Assembly: GCA_029287455.1 (NCBI GenBank)
Contig: JARFRB010000136.1
Coordinates: 1 to 64,000, forward strand
Length of the DNA: 64,000 nt
Reading direction: 5' to 3'
Source of the DNA: Pelagibius litoralis
GTDB lineage: Bacteria > Pseudomonadota > Alphaproteobacteria > Kiloniellales > DSM-21159
The notes under the pieces were generated by a model, which searched no databases, was not told the DNA's origin, and was given only the letters and a program-made list of their open reading frames with translations. Of this stretch, positions 57,207-64,000 are shown in pieces (within the stretch, counting starts at the first letter, position 1; each line of letters begins with the position of its first letter). The position numbers were made by a program, and so were the translations under genes.

Positions 57207-58064
57207 TCAGTTAGCCGGCGCCGCGATCGCGACCTCGATCGGCGCGCCGGGCGTCTCGACGCTCGCATACTCGTCGTAAGCCTCGTCCAGCCAGGCCCGG
57301 TAGGCCTCCTTGGAGACCACTTTCACCATGATCGGCATGTAGGCGTGATTGGTGCCGCAAATCTCCGAACATTGGCCGTAGAACGTGCCTTCCTCGGTGA
57401 CCCGCACCCAGGTTTCGTTGAGCCGGCCGGGCACCGCGTCGGTCTTGACCCCGAAGGTGGGCATGGCGAAGGAGTGCAGCACGTCGCCGGCGGTCACCAG
57501 GATGCGGATCGTGGTGTCGACCGGGATCACAACCGCAACGTCCGTGGCCAGGAGACGCGGCAGATCCGCCTCGGCTGCTTCCTCGTCCGACAGCATGTAA
57601 GCGTCGAAGGTGAACATGCCTTTTTCGGGATGCTCGTACTCGTAGCTCCAATACCACTGCTTACCTATGGCCTTCATGGTGATCTCGGCCTCGGGAATCA
57701 CATCCTGGGCATAGAGCAGTTTGAAGGAAGGCACCGCGATAATGACCAGAATGGCGACCGGCACCGCCGTCCAGATCACCTCGATCAGTGTGTTGTGGGT
57801 GGTCTTGGAAGGCGTCGGATTCTTCTTCGCATTAAACCGCATCATCACGTAGATCAGCAGCCCCAGAACGAAGAGCGTGATCAGCGTAATGATGACCAAG
57901 AGCAGGTCGTGGAAACCCGCCACCTGGTTCTCGATCGGCGTCACGCCGCGCTGAAGGCCGAGTCCCCAAGGGTGCGGTTGCCCAGTCGTTTGCGCCTGCG
58001 CGACCGAAAGTGGCAGCACCGCCAAGCCCAGGAGCCCCCAAATAATCCGCTTCATGATCGTCAT
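57207..58064 (-). CDS. ctaC: Cytochrome c oxidase subunit II
   Basis: 285-residue CuA subunit. The start MTIMKRIIWG has AAGG about nine bases upstream; the frame is open 46 codons further but without coding character. A signal peptide ends near VAQAQTTG. Two membrane helices (about 52-75 and 93-113) precede the cupredoxin domain. CuA ligands are complete: C-x-E-x-C-x3-H-x2-M in GQCSEICGTNHAYM, with the first His in VLHSFAMP. QWYWSYEYEHPEKG is the aromatic electron-entry strip. No C-terminal cytochrome c domain is fused. It is first in the cluster; 271 non-coding bases lie upstream. Confidence 0.96.
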   Translation of the reverse strand: MTIMKRIIWGLLGLAVLPLSVAQAQTTGQPHPWGLGLQRGVTPIENQVAGFHDLLLVIITLITLFVLGLLIYVMMRFNAKKNPTPSKTTHNTLIEVIWTAVPVAILVIIAVPSFKLLYAQDVIPEAEITMKAIGKQWYWSYEYEHPEKGMFTFDAYMLSDEEAAEADLPRLLATDVAVVIPVDTTIRILVTAGDVLHSFAMPTFGVKTDAVPGRLNETWVRVTEEGTFYGQCSEICGTNHAYMPIMVKVVSKEAYRAWLDEAYDEYASVETPGAPIEVAIAAPAN

Positions 58065-58335
58065 TCCGGACACCTTCCCTAGAAACCTTGCCCCCTGAAA
58101 CCGCGTTCGGAGCCACCAAACGCAAGTCTTGGCGTTCGCTTGACCTCGTCCCGCCCCTAGCCTACGAGCGGAACACCTCTTTACCGTTGGCAAACTAACC
58201 AAAACGCGGGGCCGTCACAAGCGGCCTGGGCGCTTTGACGCCTAGACCTTAATGCTTGATATACACCAGTCTTCGGCTGGTGTGTGCCCTGGGGCATGCG
58301 GCCTAATGCCGCAAAGCCGTGGCGCAGGGCCTGGC
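58065..58335. other. Non-coding spacer upstream of ctaC with two hairpins
   Basis: Between ctaC and the DUF3422 gene, both on the minus strand. It holds ACACCAG (58263-58269) with CTGGTGT (58277-58283) around a TTCG-type loop, and TGCGGC (58297-58302) with GCCGCA (58308-58313). These lie just downstream of the DUF3422 stop and may end its transcript, though no T run follows. The remainder, nearer ctaC, should hold the oxidase promoter. I see no open frame of note. Confidence 0.5.
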
Positions 58336-59652
58336 CTAGAGATCGGACGGCGTCGCCGAATGTCGCATCAGACGGCTGCGCAGCCGGCGGATAGCAATCC
58401 AAACCACGGCCGCGAGTGCGGGGACCGCGAGGCCCGGCACGATATCCGTGGGCACCGGAACCCCCGCCTGCTTCAAGGCTTTGGCGATATAGGCCACCAA
58501 GCCGACGCCGTAGTATGTGATCGCCGCGACCGACAGGCCCTCGACCGTTTCCTGCAGGCGCAGCTGTAGCTGGGCGCGCCGGTCCATCGACGCCAAGAGG
58601 TCCCGGTTTTGCGCTTCCATGGCGATATCGACGTGGGTGCGCAGCAGTTGCGCCGAGCGCGGTATCCGTTCGGCCAGGCTGTCCAGCCGCTCGGCGACCG
58701 CCTCGCAGGTGCGCATGGCGGGGGCCAGGCGCCGATCCATGAACTCCTCGATGGTCTGAAAGCCCTCCAGCCGCTCCTCGCGCAGCTCGGCGATGCGCCG
58801 CACCACCAGCGCGTAGTAGGCCCGCGCAGCGCCGAAGCGGTAAGAAGTCTCGGCGGACAGCCGCTCGATCTCGCCGGAAAGGGCCGTCAGGCGGTCGAGC
58901 AGGGCCTGCTCGTGGTCCAGACCGCCGCTTTGTTCCATCTCCCGCGTGATCTCCGTCAACTGCCGGCCCATGCGTGAGATGTCACTCGCCGCGCGCCGCG
59001 CCAGCGGAAAGGCGAGCAGCGCCATCATGCGGTAGGTCTCGATCTCGAAGAGCCGCTGCATCAAGCGGCCCGCCTGCCGGGGGCGCAGATGGCGATCGCG
59101 CACCAAAACGCGCCCGAACCCGTCCTCGTTGATCAGGAAGTTCATCCAAGCGAGGGCCGCACCGCCGGCGACCCCGCTAGCCGCGAAGTTCTCGGTGCCC
59201 ATGATCCGGGTCACCCCCTGCAGGTCGAGTTCCGGGGCCTCGGAATTCTCGAACTCCAGATGAACCGCGGCGATCACCTCGCCTGGCAGGGACTCGAGCC
59301 AATCCTGCGGCAAGCGCTCGATAACGGGATCGCTAAAATGCGCCTCACCCCCGCTGTCCCGCTTGGGCACCGCCTCTCGGGCGAAAAAGGTATAGGTGGA
59401 AAACTCCGTGTGCCGCTCCCAGCGCAGCCGCACGCCCTTGAGATCGACCAGGTGAAAATTGCTGCCGTCGGCCGGCGGCGGCGCGGAGTAGCGCCGGCAA
59501 AGCTCGGCCACTTTCTTCCGGTCGCGCGCGCTGTCGTCCTCACCGTTGAAGAGAGCCAGATGCGTTGCCCGCTCCGTCGCCTGCAGATAGGTGAACGGGC
59601 GCGCGTGGACTTCCGCCGAGAGGCTTCGGCGCAGCGGGTGCTCGTTCATCAT
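58336..59652 (-). CDS. DUF3422 family membrane-anchored protein
   Basis: 438 residues, no known activity. The conserved opening LRRSLSAEVHARPF is at about 6-19. The middle (about 200-350) is helical and coiled-coil-like with Arg/Glu heptads (ALLDRLTALSGEIERLSAETSYRFGA, given as block 245-270). Two membrane helices near the C-terminus (about 377-395 and 405-425) place it in the inner membrane with a large cytosolic part. This is the DUF3422 layout found in many alphaproteobacteria. The start is ATGATG, either of two. It is divergent from the hydroxylase gene, 78 bases apart. Confidence 0.88.
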   Translation of the reverse strand: MMNEHPLRRSLSAEVHARPFTYLQATERATHLALFNGEDDSARDRKKVAELCRRYSAPPPADGSNFHLVDLKGVRLRWERHTEFSTYTFFAREAVPKRDSGGEAHFSDPVIERLPQDWLESLPGEVIAAVHLEFENSEAPELDLQGVTRIMGTENFAASGVAGGAALAWMNFLINEDGFGRVLVRDRHLRPRQAGRLMQRLFEIETYRMMALLAFPLARRAASDISRMGRQLTEITREMEQSGGLDHEQALLDRLTALSGEIERLSAETSYRFGAARAYYALVVRRIAELREERLEGFQTIEEFMDRRLAPAMRTCEAVAERLDSLAERIPRSAQLLRTHVDIAMEAQNRDLLASMDRRAQLQLRLQETVEGLSVAAITYYGVGLVAYIAKALKQAGVPVPTDIVPGLAVPALAAVVWIAIRRLRSRLMRHSATPSDL

Positions 59653-59730
59653 GGGCGAGCGAGGCCGGCGCTTGGCGTTGATGACTTTGGAGTGCTAGCC
59701 TCCGGCTTCGCGACAGTCAGGGAGGAAACT

Positions 59731-60408
59731 GTGGCTGCGATCATTGAGCGGCTTCTCGGGAAAGAACAGGTCCAACAAGTTCTGCAGATGATGCAGGGCG
59801 CCCAATTCAGGCACGGTAGTGAATCGGCCGGCCCCCTCGGGCAGAACCTGAAGATAAAGGACAATGTCGAAATTGCACCAGGTAATGCGGGCCATCGCGA
59901 GATTTCCGACATGGTGCTGGCCACGATGCAGCGCAACGAGCGCTTCAAGCTGGCCGCCGTACCCCGCCGCATCCTGCCGCCGCTGTTCAGCTGCTATGGC
60001 GAGGGGCAGTACTATGGTGCGCATGTGGACTCCGCGCTGATGGGGCCTTTCCCCGGTTTGCGCAGCGATCTTTCGATCACGATTTTCCTGGCACCCCCCG
60101 AATCCTACGACGGCGGCGAGCTGATTATCGAAAGCGAGTTCGGCGAGCACAGCTACAAACTGCCGGCCGGGGACGCGATCGTTTATCCCACCCATTACCT
60201 GCATCGGGTGACTCAGGTAACGCGCGGCCAACGCCTGGCGGCGGTGACCTGGATCGAGTCCATGGTTCCCGACCCGGCCAAGCGCCGTATTCTCGTGGAG
60301 CTGGCGGAATTGATGGGCTGGATGATGCAGACCAACGCGGATGCCAAGTCTCTCAAGAAACTCGAGAAGACCCGCCTAAATCTGCTGCGGATGTGGGTGG
60401 ACACTTGA
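59731..60408 (+). CDS. PKHD-type Fe(II)/2-oxoglutarate hydroxylase (PiuC/YbiX family)
   Basis: 225-residue dioxygenase. GTG 59731 has GGAGG five bases upstream, which fixes the start; the much longer open frame before it is antisense to the DUF3422 gene. Fe ligands are H98-x-D100 in YYGAHVDSAL and H158 in YPTHYLHRV. The 2-oxoglutarate Arg is in TRGQRLAAVTW (about 168). The family is linked to iron uptake (PiuC beside TonB siderophore receptors). No receptor gene is adjacent here, so the substrate is unknown. Confidence 0.93.
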   Translation: MAAIIERLLGKEQVQQVLQMMQGAQFRHGSESAGPLGQNLKIKDNVEIAPGNAGHREISDMVLATMQRNERFKLAAVPRRILPPLFSCYGEGQYYGAHVDSALMGPFPGLRSDLSITIFLAPPESYDGGELIIESEFGEHSYKLPAGDAIVYPTHYLHRVTQVTRGQRLAAVTWIESMVPDPAKRRILVELAELMGWMMQTNADAKSLKKLEKTRLNLLRMWVDT

Positions 60409-60507
60409 GCGGCCTGCGCCCTCCCCCCTGGCGCGGGCGCCACGTCGCGACCATTTAGGCGTTCAGCGCCAACACTCACCCACGCCCCATCGAGGAGCCG
60501 CCAGCCC

Positions 60508-61944
60508 ATGTCACAGCACTTCGCCGAGACCGATGACCTGTTCTTCACTAAGGCAGGGTTAGATCGGGGGCGCCTTGAGGGAATTGTCGATGACGCCCTG
60601 GGCGGGGCGGACGACGGCGAGCTCTTCTTGGAATACCGCCAATCGGAAGCCTTGGGATGGGACGACGGGCGCCTGAAGACCGCCAGCTTCGACACTTCTC
60701 AGGGCTTCGGGCTGCGCGCCATTTCCGGCGAGGCGGCCGGCTATGCCCATGCCAGCGAACTTTCCGAGGCCGCGGTGCGGCGGGCGGCGAAGACCGTCAA
60801 GGCCGTGCAGGAAGGCCACGGGGGCACCATGGCCGAGCCGCCGGCCGGAACGAACCAGCTGCTCTACACCTCGGAGAATCCGCTTCACGCCGTCGCTTTC
60901 GAGGCCAAGGTAAAGCTCTTGGCGGATATGGACGCCTACTGCCGGTCGAAGGATCCGCGCGTCAAGCAGGTTTCCTGCTCGCTCGCCGGAAGCTGGCAGG
61001 CCGTCCAGATTCTGCGCGCCGGCGGAGAGCGGCGGGCGGACATTCGCCCGCTCGTGCGTCTCAACGTCTCCGTGGTCATGGAAGACGGCGGCCGTATGGA
61101 GACCGGAAGCGCAGGTGGCGGTGGCCGGGTGCGCTACGACGGGCTCCTGGCGGCCGAGTCATGGCAGACCCTCGCCGACGAGGCGCTGCGCCAGGCGAGC
61201 GTCAATCTTGACTCCATCGACACGCCCGCCGGCGAGATGCCAGTGGTGCTTGGCCCCGGCTGGCCGGGAATTTTGCTGCACGAGGCCATCGGCCACGGCC
61301 TGGAAGGCGATTTCAACCGCAAGAAGACCTCCGCCTTCGCGGGCTTGCTGGGCGAGAGGGTCGCCGCCCCCGGGGTCACCGTGGTCGACGACGGCACGAT
61401 CGCCGACCGGCGCGGCTCGCTCACGGTGGACGACGAGGGCACGCCAAGCCAGCGCAGCGTGCTGATCGAAGACGGGATCCTGACCGGATATATGCAGGAC
61501 CGCCAGAACGCCCGGCTAATGGGCATGGCAGCCACCGGCAACGGCCGTCGCCAATCCTACGCTCATATCCCGATGCCGCGCATGACCAATACGGTGATGC
61601 TGTCCGGCGACAAGGAGCCGGCGGAACTACTGGCTAACGTGGACCGGGGCCTCTACGCGGTGAATTTCGGGGGCGGCCAGGTGGACATCACTAGCGGCAA
61701 GTTCACCTTCAGCTGCACCGAAGCCTATATGATCGAGGGCGGCAAGGTCGGCCCGGCGGTCAAAGGGGCCACCCTGATCGGTAACGGCCCGGACATCCTG
61801 ACCAAGGTCAGCATGATCGGAAACGACATGGCGATGGACCCTGGCGTGGGGACCTGCGGCAAGGAAGGGCAAGGCGTGCCGGTGGGCGTGGGCCAGCCCT
61901 CGCTGCTCATCTCCGCGATCACGGTAGGCGGAACCGCAGCCTAG
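60508..61944 (+). CDS. tldD: Metalloprotease TldD
   Basis: 478-residue subunit of the TldD/TldE (PmbA) heterodimeric protease, which degrades or matures small peptides such as microcins and unfolded peptides. The zinc motif HEAIGH (HExxxH) is at 258-263, in LLHEAIGHGLEGD. The third ligand, Cys, is expected in TFSCTEAYMIEGGK (about 405). YAHIPMPRMTNT (about 352) is typical. The partner TldE is not in the window. The gene follows the PKHD hydroxylase by 99 bases and is followed by a 49-residue membrane protein gene. Confidence 0.95.
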   Translation: MSQHFAETDDLFFTKAGLDRGRLEGIVDDALGGADDGELFLEYRQSEALGWDDGRLKTASFDTSQGFGLRAISGEAAGYAHASELSEAAVRRAAKTVKAVQEGHGGTMAEPPAGTNQLLYTSENPLHAVAFEAKVKLLADMDAYCRSKDPRVKQVSCSLAGSWQAVQILRAGGERRADIRPLVRLNVSVVMEDGGRMETGSAGGGGRVRYDGLLAAESWQTLADEALRQASVNLDSIDTPAGEMPVVLGPGWPGILLHEAIGHGLEGDFNRKKTSAFAGLLGERVAAPGVTVVDDGTIADRRGSLTVDDEGTPSQRSVLIEDGILTGYMQDRQNARLMGMAATGNGRRQSYAHIPMPRMTNTVMLSGDKEPAELLANVDRGLYAVNFGGGQVDITSGKFTFSCTEAYMIEGGKVGPAVKGATLIGNGPDILTKVSMIGNDMAMDPGVGTCGKEGQGVPVGVGQPSLLISAITVGGTAA

Positions 61945-62014
61945 CCCCATATAAGAGCTGTAGGGCTGACCTCCTGCAGGGTTCTCGGCGCGAGAAGTGC
62001 CGGAAGACGCTAGG

Positions 62015-62164
62015 ATGTTCATGCATTTCACCACTCCGCCGGAGGGCGACCGGGACGATTCCGCGGACCGGCAGGATCCCCGCCGCAATATCTGGGGCCT
62101 GCGCTCGCCGGTTCCGCCCTGGCTGCTCGCCTTTCTCCTTGGCCTGTGGATGGTTTTTCGCTGA
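62015..62164 (+). CDS. Small single-helix membrane protein, 49 residues
   Basis: A short open frame from ATG 62015 (or ATG 62021), with GGAAG about eight bases upstream. It encodes an acidic, Pro/Asp-rich hydrophilic half (TTPPEGDRDDSADRQD), an Arg patch and one C-terminal hydrophobic helix (PPWLLAFLLGLWMVF) ending in Arg. Such C-tail-anchored micro-proteins are easily missed. It lies 70 bases after tldD in the same direction and is convergent with ridA. Coding character is judged from composition and start context alone; I recognise no family. Confidence 0.5.
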   Translation: MFMHFTTPPEGDRDDSADRQDPRRNIWGLRSPVPPWLLAFLLGLWMVFR

Positions 62165-62183
62165 CCCGCGCGCGGTCCGGCGC

Positions 62184-62579
62184 CTAGGCGGCGGCGACGG
62201 CCTCGATCTCCACCAGCCAAGCTGGATGGGCCAGGCCCGCCACGAGAATGAGCGTGGAAGCAGGCTTCGCCCCGGCAAGGATCTCGTCGCGCAGCACGCG
62301 GTAGAGGCCGACGTCCTCGGCGCGGGTGAGGAAAACCGTGACTTTGACCAGATGCCGGGCGTCCATGCCGGCATCGGCCAGGATTGCCAGGACATTCGCC
62401 CAAGCCTGGCGGATTTGGCTCTCGGCTCCCTCCGCGAGCGCGCCGTCGGGGCTGACGCCGACCTGCCCGGAGACATGCAGCCAGCGCCGCCCCTCGGCGG
62501 CTTCGACGCCCTGGCTGTAGGGGGAGAATGCCGGGGGCGCGGACTTGGGGTTGAGCAAGCGGTGAAGGGTCTCGGGCAT
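62184..62579 (-). CDS. RidA family protein (enamine/imine deaminase)
   Basis: 131-residue YjgF/YER057c/UK114-fold protein that hydrolyses reactive enamines and imines released by PLP enzymes. It shows PPAFSPYSQGVEA (about 15-27), the LHVSGQVGVSPDG strand and IRQAWANVLAILADAGMDARHLVKVTVFL, the family's long helix-strand unit (about 57-85). The classical Arg of RidA near PTR-x-C seems absent: the C-terminal part reads GLAHPAWLVEIEAVAAA, with no Arg before the last strand. This suggests a RidA subfamily other than RidA sensu stricto. AGGAG lies ten bases before the ATG. Confidence 0.9.
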   Translation of the reverse strand: MPETLHRLLNPKSAPPAFSPYSQGVEAAEGRRWLHVSGQVGVSPDGALAEGAESQIRQAWANVLAILADAGMDARHLVKVTVFLTRAEDVGLYRVLRDEILAGAKPASTLILVAGLAHPAWLVEIEAVAAA

Positions 62580-62690
62580 GGCTGTCGTCTCCTGGAAGGT
62601 TTCGCATAAGTCTAAAGCATTCGCCCGCTCGGTGAAATCAGCGCTTAGGCACTTGCGGTGCGGGCAAGGGTTAGGGTTAGACTACGCGGC

Positions 62691-63368
62691 ATGCAGTTGA
62701 CGCCGGAACTTCTGCTACGCGCCTACGCCGTCGGGATTTTCCCCATGGCGGAAAGCCGTCTGGATCCGGACATCCATTGGATCGATCCCGAGCTGCGCGG
62801 TGTCTTGCCCCTGGACGACGTGCACTTGCCGCGCAAGCTGAAGCGCCGAATCCTCAAGGGCGATTTCACGATCCGGGTCGACCATGATTTCACAGGGGTG
62901 ATCCGCGGCTGTGCCGAACCCGGCCACAATCGGCCCGAAACCTGGATCAACCCGACCATCGAGCGGCTTTACATCGAATTGGCCGAGATGGGCTTCGCGC
63001 ACTCGGTGGAATGCTGGCGCCAGGATCCCGAAACCGGGGAAGAGCAATTGGCGGGCGGGCTTTACGGTGTCAGTCTGGGCGCGGCGTTTTTCGGCGAATC
63101 CATGTTCAGCCGGGCCCCCGACGCAAGCAAGGTCGCCTTGATTCACTTGGTCTTGCGTCTGCGCAAAGGCGGGTTCCGGCTTCTGGACACCCAGTTCACC
63201 ACCCCGCACCTTCGGCAGTTCGGCGCCATCGACCTGCCCAGGGAACGCTATAAAGCGGCCTTGTCTTCCACGCTCATGCAGACAGCGCGGTTTCCTGCGG
63301 AATTTAGCGAGGCGGAGCTTCGCTCCGGTCTGCAAGACCTTCGCCTGGACAACCATCGCAAGGCTTAG
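62691..63368 (+). CDS. aat: Leucyl/phenylalanyl-tRNA-protein transferase
   Basis: 225-residue enzyme adding Leu or Phe to the N-terminus of proteins with basic starts, so marking them for ClpS/ClpAP (N-end rule). Start MQLTPELLLRAYAVGIFPMA, given as residues 1-20, is typical; an upstream in-frame ATG 11 codons earlier encodes only an Arg/Val string. W-containing HWIDPELRGVLPL (about 29-41), ETWINPTIERLY and GGLYGVSLGAAFFGESMFSR (about 124-143) are the transferase signatures. It is convergent with the DUF2155 gene. Confidence 0.95.
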   Translation: MQLTPELLLRAYAVGIFPMAESRLDPDIHWIDPELRGVLPLDDVHLPRKLKRRILKGDFTIRVDHDFTGVIRGCAEPGHNRPETWINPTIERLYIELAEMGFAHSVECWRQDPETGEEQLAGGLYGVSLGAAFFGESMFSRAPDASKVALIHLVLRLRKGGFRLLDTQFTTPHLRQFGAIDLPRERYKAALSSTLMQTARFPAEFSEAELRSGLQDLRLDNHRKA

Positions 63369-63381
63369 CTAGAGCGGACCC

Positions 63382-63780
63382 TCATTCCGGATCGCGGCAA
63401 CCCTTGACCCAGACGTCGTAGACAGGATGCTCGAGCGCGGAGACCCCCGGCGAGGAGGCAAACATCCAGCCCGTGAAAAGCCGCTGAATCGGTCGGTCGG
63501 GCTGTATGTCGTCGATCTCCAAGAAGGCGGCGGCTTCCGGCGTTGCCTCCGGCGGCGTCACCTCGCAGGCCCGGACCATGATCTCCAGGCTATTGAACTG
63601 GACAATGGTGTCGAGCGGGGCCTCGAAGGTTGAGATTCGCGCAGTGATTTTGTCCAAGCCCTGCAGGACCGCGATTTGCCGGGGAATGGTTTCCACCGCC
63701 GATTCTTCTTGCACCTGCTGCGCCACCGCGGGAACGGCCGCGCAGCACGCCAGCGCGGCGAAGAGCAGTTGCCGCATCAT
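63382..63780 (-). CDS. DUF2155 exported protein
   Basis: 132 residues from the first of a tandem ATG pair (MMRQLLFAALACCAAVPAVAQQ), a clear signal peptide cleaved near AVAQQ. The mature domain carries the DUF2155 features: DKITARISTFEAPLDTIVQF, then LEIMVRACEVTPPEATPEAAAF, and QRLFTGWMFASSPGVSALEHPVYDVWVKGC, given as blocks at about 41-60, 64-85 and 98-127. Two cysteines, in RACEV and VKGCRD, may form a disulfide. Periplasmic; the function is not known to me. Its ATG overlaps the stop of the preceding partial gene (ATGA). Confidence 0.87.
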   Translation of the reverse strand: MMRQLLFAALACCAAVPAVAQQVQEESAVETIPRQIAVLQGLDKITARISTFEAPLDTIVQFNSLEIMVRACEVTPPEATPEAAAFLEIDDIQPDRPIQRLFTGWMFASSPGVSALEHPVYDVWVKGCRDPE

Positions 63781-64000
63781 CGTTCCCCCGTCTTGGCGTA
63801 GGGATTGACGAGACCCTCGACGATCTCGAGCAATACACCGCGCACCTGCTGCTCGTCGGCACCCATCAGTATGCCGTCTTCCAAGGCGTCCTGAGCCATT
63901 TGCCGAAGCTCCCCCAGGTTTTCGTTCATCACCTTGATCTTTTCGCGGCAGGATAACGGGCTGCCGTCCACGGCGCGCCACACGGGCCCTTCGAATTCTT
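63777..64000 (-). CDS. Unrecognised small protein, 5' end beyond the window
   Basis: The frame is open to the window edge, so the N-terminus is missing. Visible are 74 residues beginning EFEGPVWRAVDGSPLSCREK. The rest is helical and acidic (NLGELRQMAQDALEDG, then DEQQVRGVLLEIVEGL) and ends NPYAKTGER. I do not recognise a family. Its stop overlaps the start of the DUF2155 gene by ATGA, so the two are co-translated. A single Cys and no hydrophobic segment suggest a small cytosolic helical protein. Confidence 0.7.
   Translation of the reverse strand, partial: EFEGPVWRAVDGSPLSCREKIKVMNENLGELRQMAQDALEDGILMGADEQQVRGVLLEIVEGLVNPYAKTGER

Noticed and set aside
59089-59730. A 214-codon in-frame extension before the PKHD hydroxylase
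   Set aside because: It is antisense to the DUF3422 gene, and GTG 59731 has an excellent ribosome site that matches the family's N-terminus.

Overview
The window is GC-rich, densely coding chromosomal DNA of an alphaproteobacterium, most likely a Rhodospirillales/Kiloniellales-type lineage. The grounds are a CcrM-type GANTC adenine methyltransferase, F0 ATP synthase genes in a separate atpI-B-E-F'-F cluster with two b-type subunits, a ctaC-ctaD-ctaB-coxF-ctaG-ctaE-DUF983-surf1 cytochrome oxidase cluster, homoserine kinase of the APH fold beside ispH and rnhA, and a GTTC-N7-GTTC SOS box. Lineage is inferred from gene content and order; no rRNA or tRNA gene is visible.

Layout. 1-6.2 kb: 3' part of RNase E, a glycosyltransferase plus LpxH-like phosphoesterase pair, a lipid kinase and two unrecognised genes. 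6.2-12.4 kb: a class II HMG-CoA reductase divergent from a complete DctPQM TRAP transporter, then a DUF3179 protein. 12.4-25.7 kb: ETF-ubiquinone oxidoreductase, a divergent uracil-DNA glycosylase, a lytic transglycosylase, moaB, an SOS-box-controlled radical SAM protein, a cation/proton antiporter, rnhB, ccrM, mutY, PepSY and DUF721 genes and dsbA. 25.8-32 kb: smc and the F0 ATP synthase cluster. 32-38.9 kb: YqgE/AlgH, a DsbD/ScsB-like reductase, peroxiredoxin, rnhA-thrB-ispH, a tandem CDGSH protein and a lipoprotein. 39-43.7 kb: a tandem glycine riboswitch followed by gcvT-gcvH-gcvP. 43.7-46.2 kb: a small accessory island with two overlapping genes carrying four in-frame stop codons and no frameshift. 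46.2-58 kb: GNAT, M16 peptidase, thrC, M32 carboxypeptidase, then the aa3-type oxidase cluster, all on the minus strand except one small gene. 58.3-64 kb: DUF3422, PKHD-type hydroxylase, tldD, a 49-residue membrane protein, ridA, aat, DUF2155 and a partial gene.

How the genes work together. Most is housekeeping: respiration (oxidase with its assembly factors, F0, ETF-QO), DNA maintenance (Smc, MutY, UDG, both RNases H, CcrM), glycine cleavage under riboswitch control, and threonine synthesis (thrB, thrC). Because ispH shows a MEP isoprenoid pathway, the class II HMG-CoA reductase beside a carboxylate-type TRAP importer is better read as mevalonate uptake and catabolism than as isoprenoid synthesis.

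The most unusual piece is the 43.7-46.2 kb island. A GC-rich peptidoglycan-binding N-terminal part is joined in one frame to an AT-richer C-terminal part, and an ATGA-overlapping small gene with an N-terminal hydrophobic segment follows. This layout resembles an effector/immunity cassette in decay, or less likely one that is recoded. Other regulatory signals worth attention are the SOS box before the radical SAM gene, three GANTC sites within 39 bases before ccrM, and large intergenic hairpins in the TRAP and ATP synthase operons. No insertion sequence, prophage, CRISPR array or RNA gene other than the riboswitch was seen.
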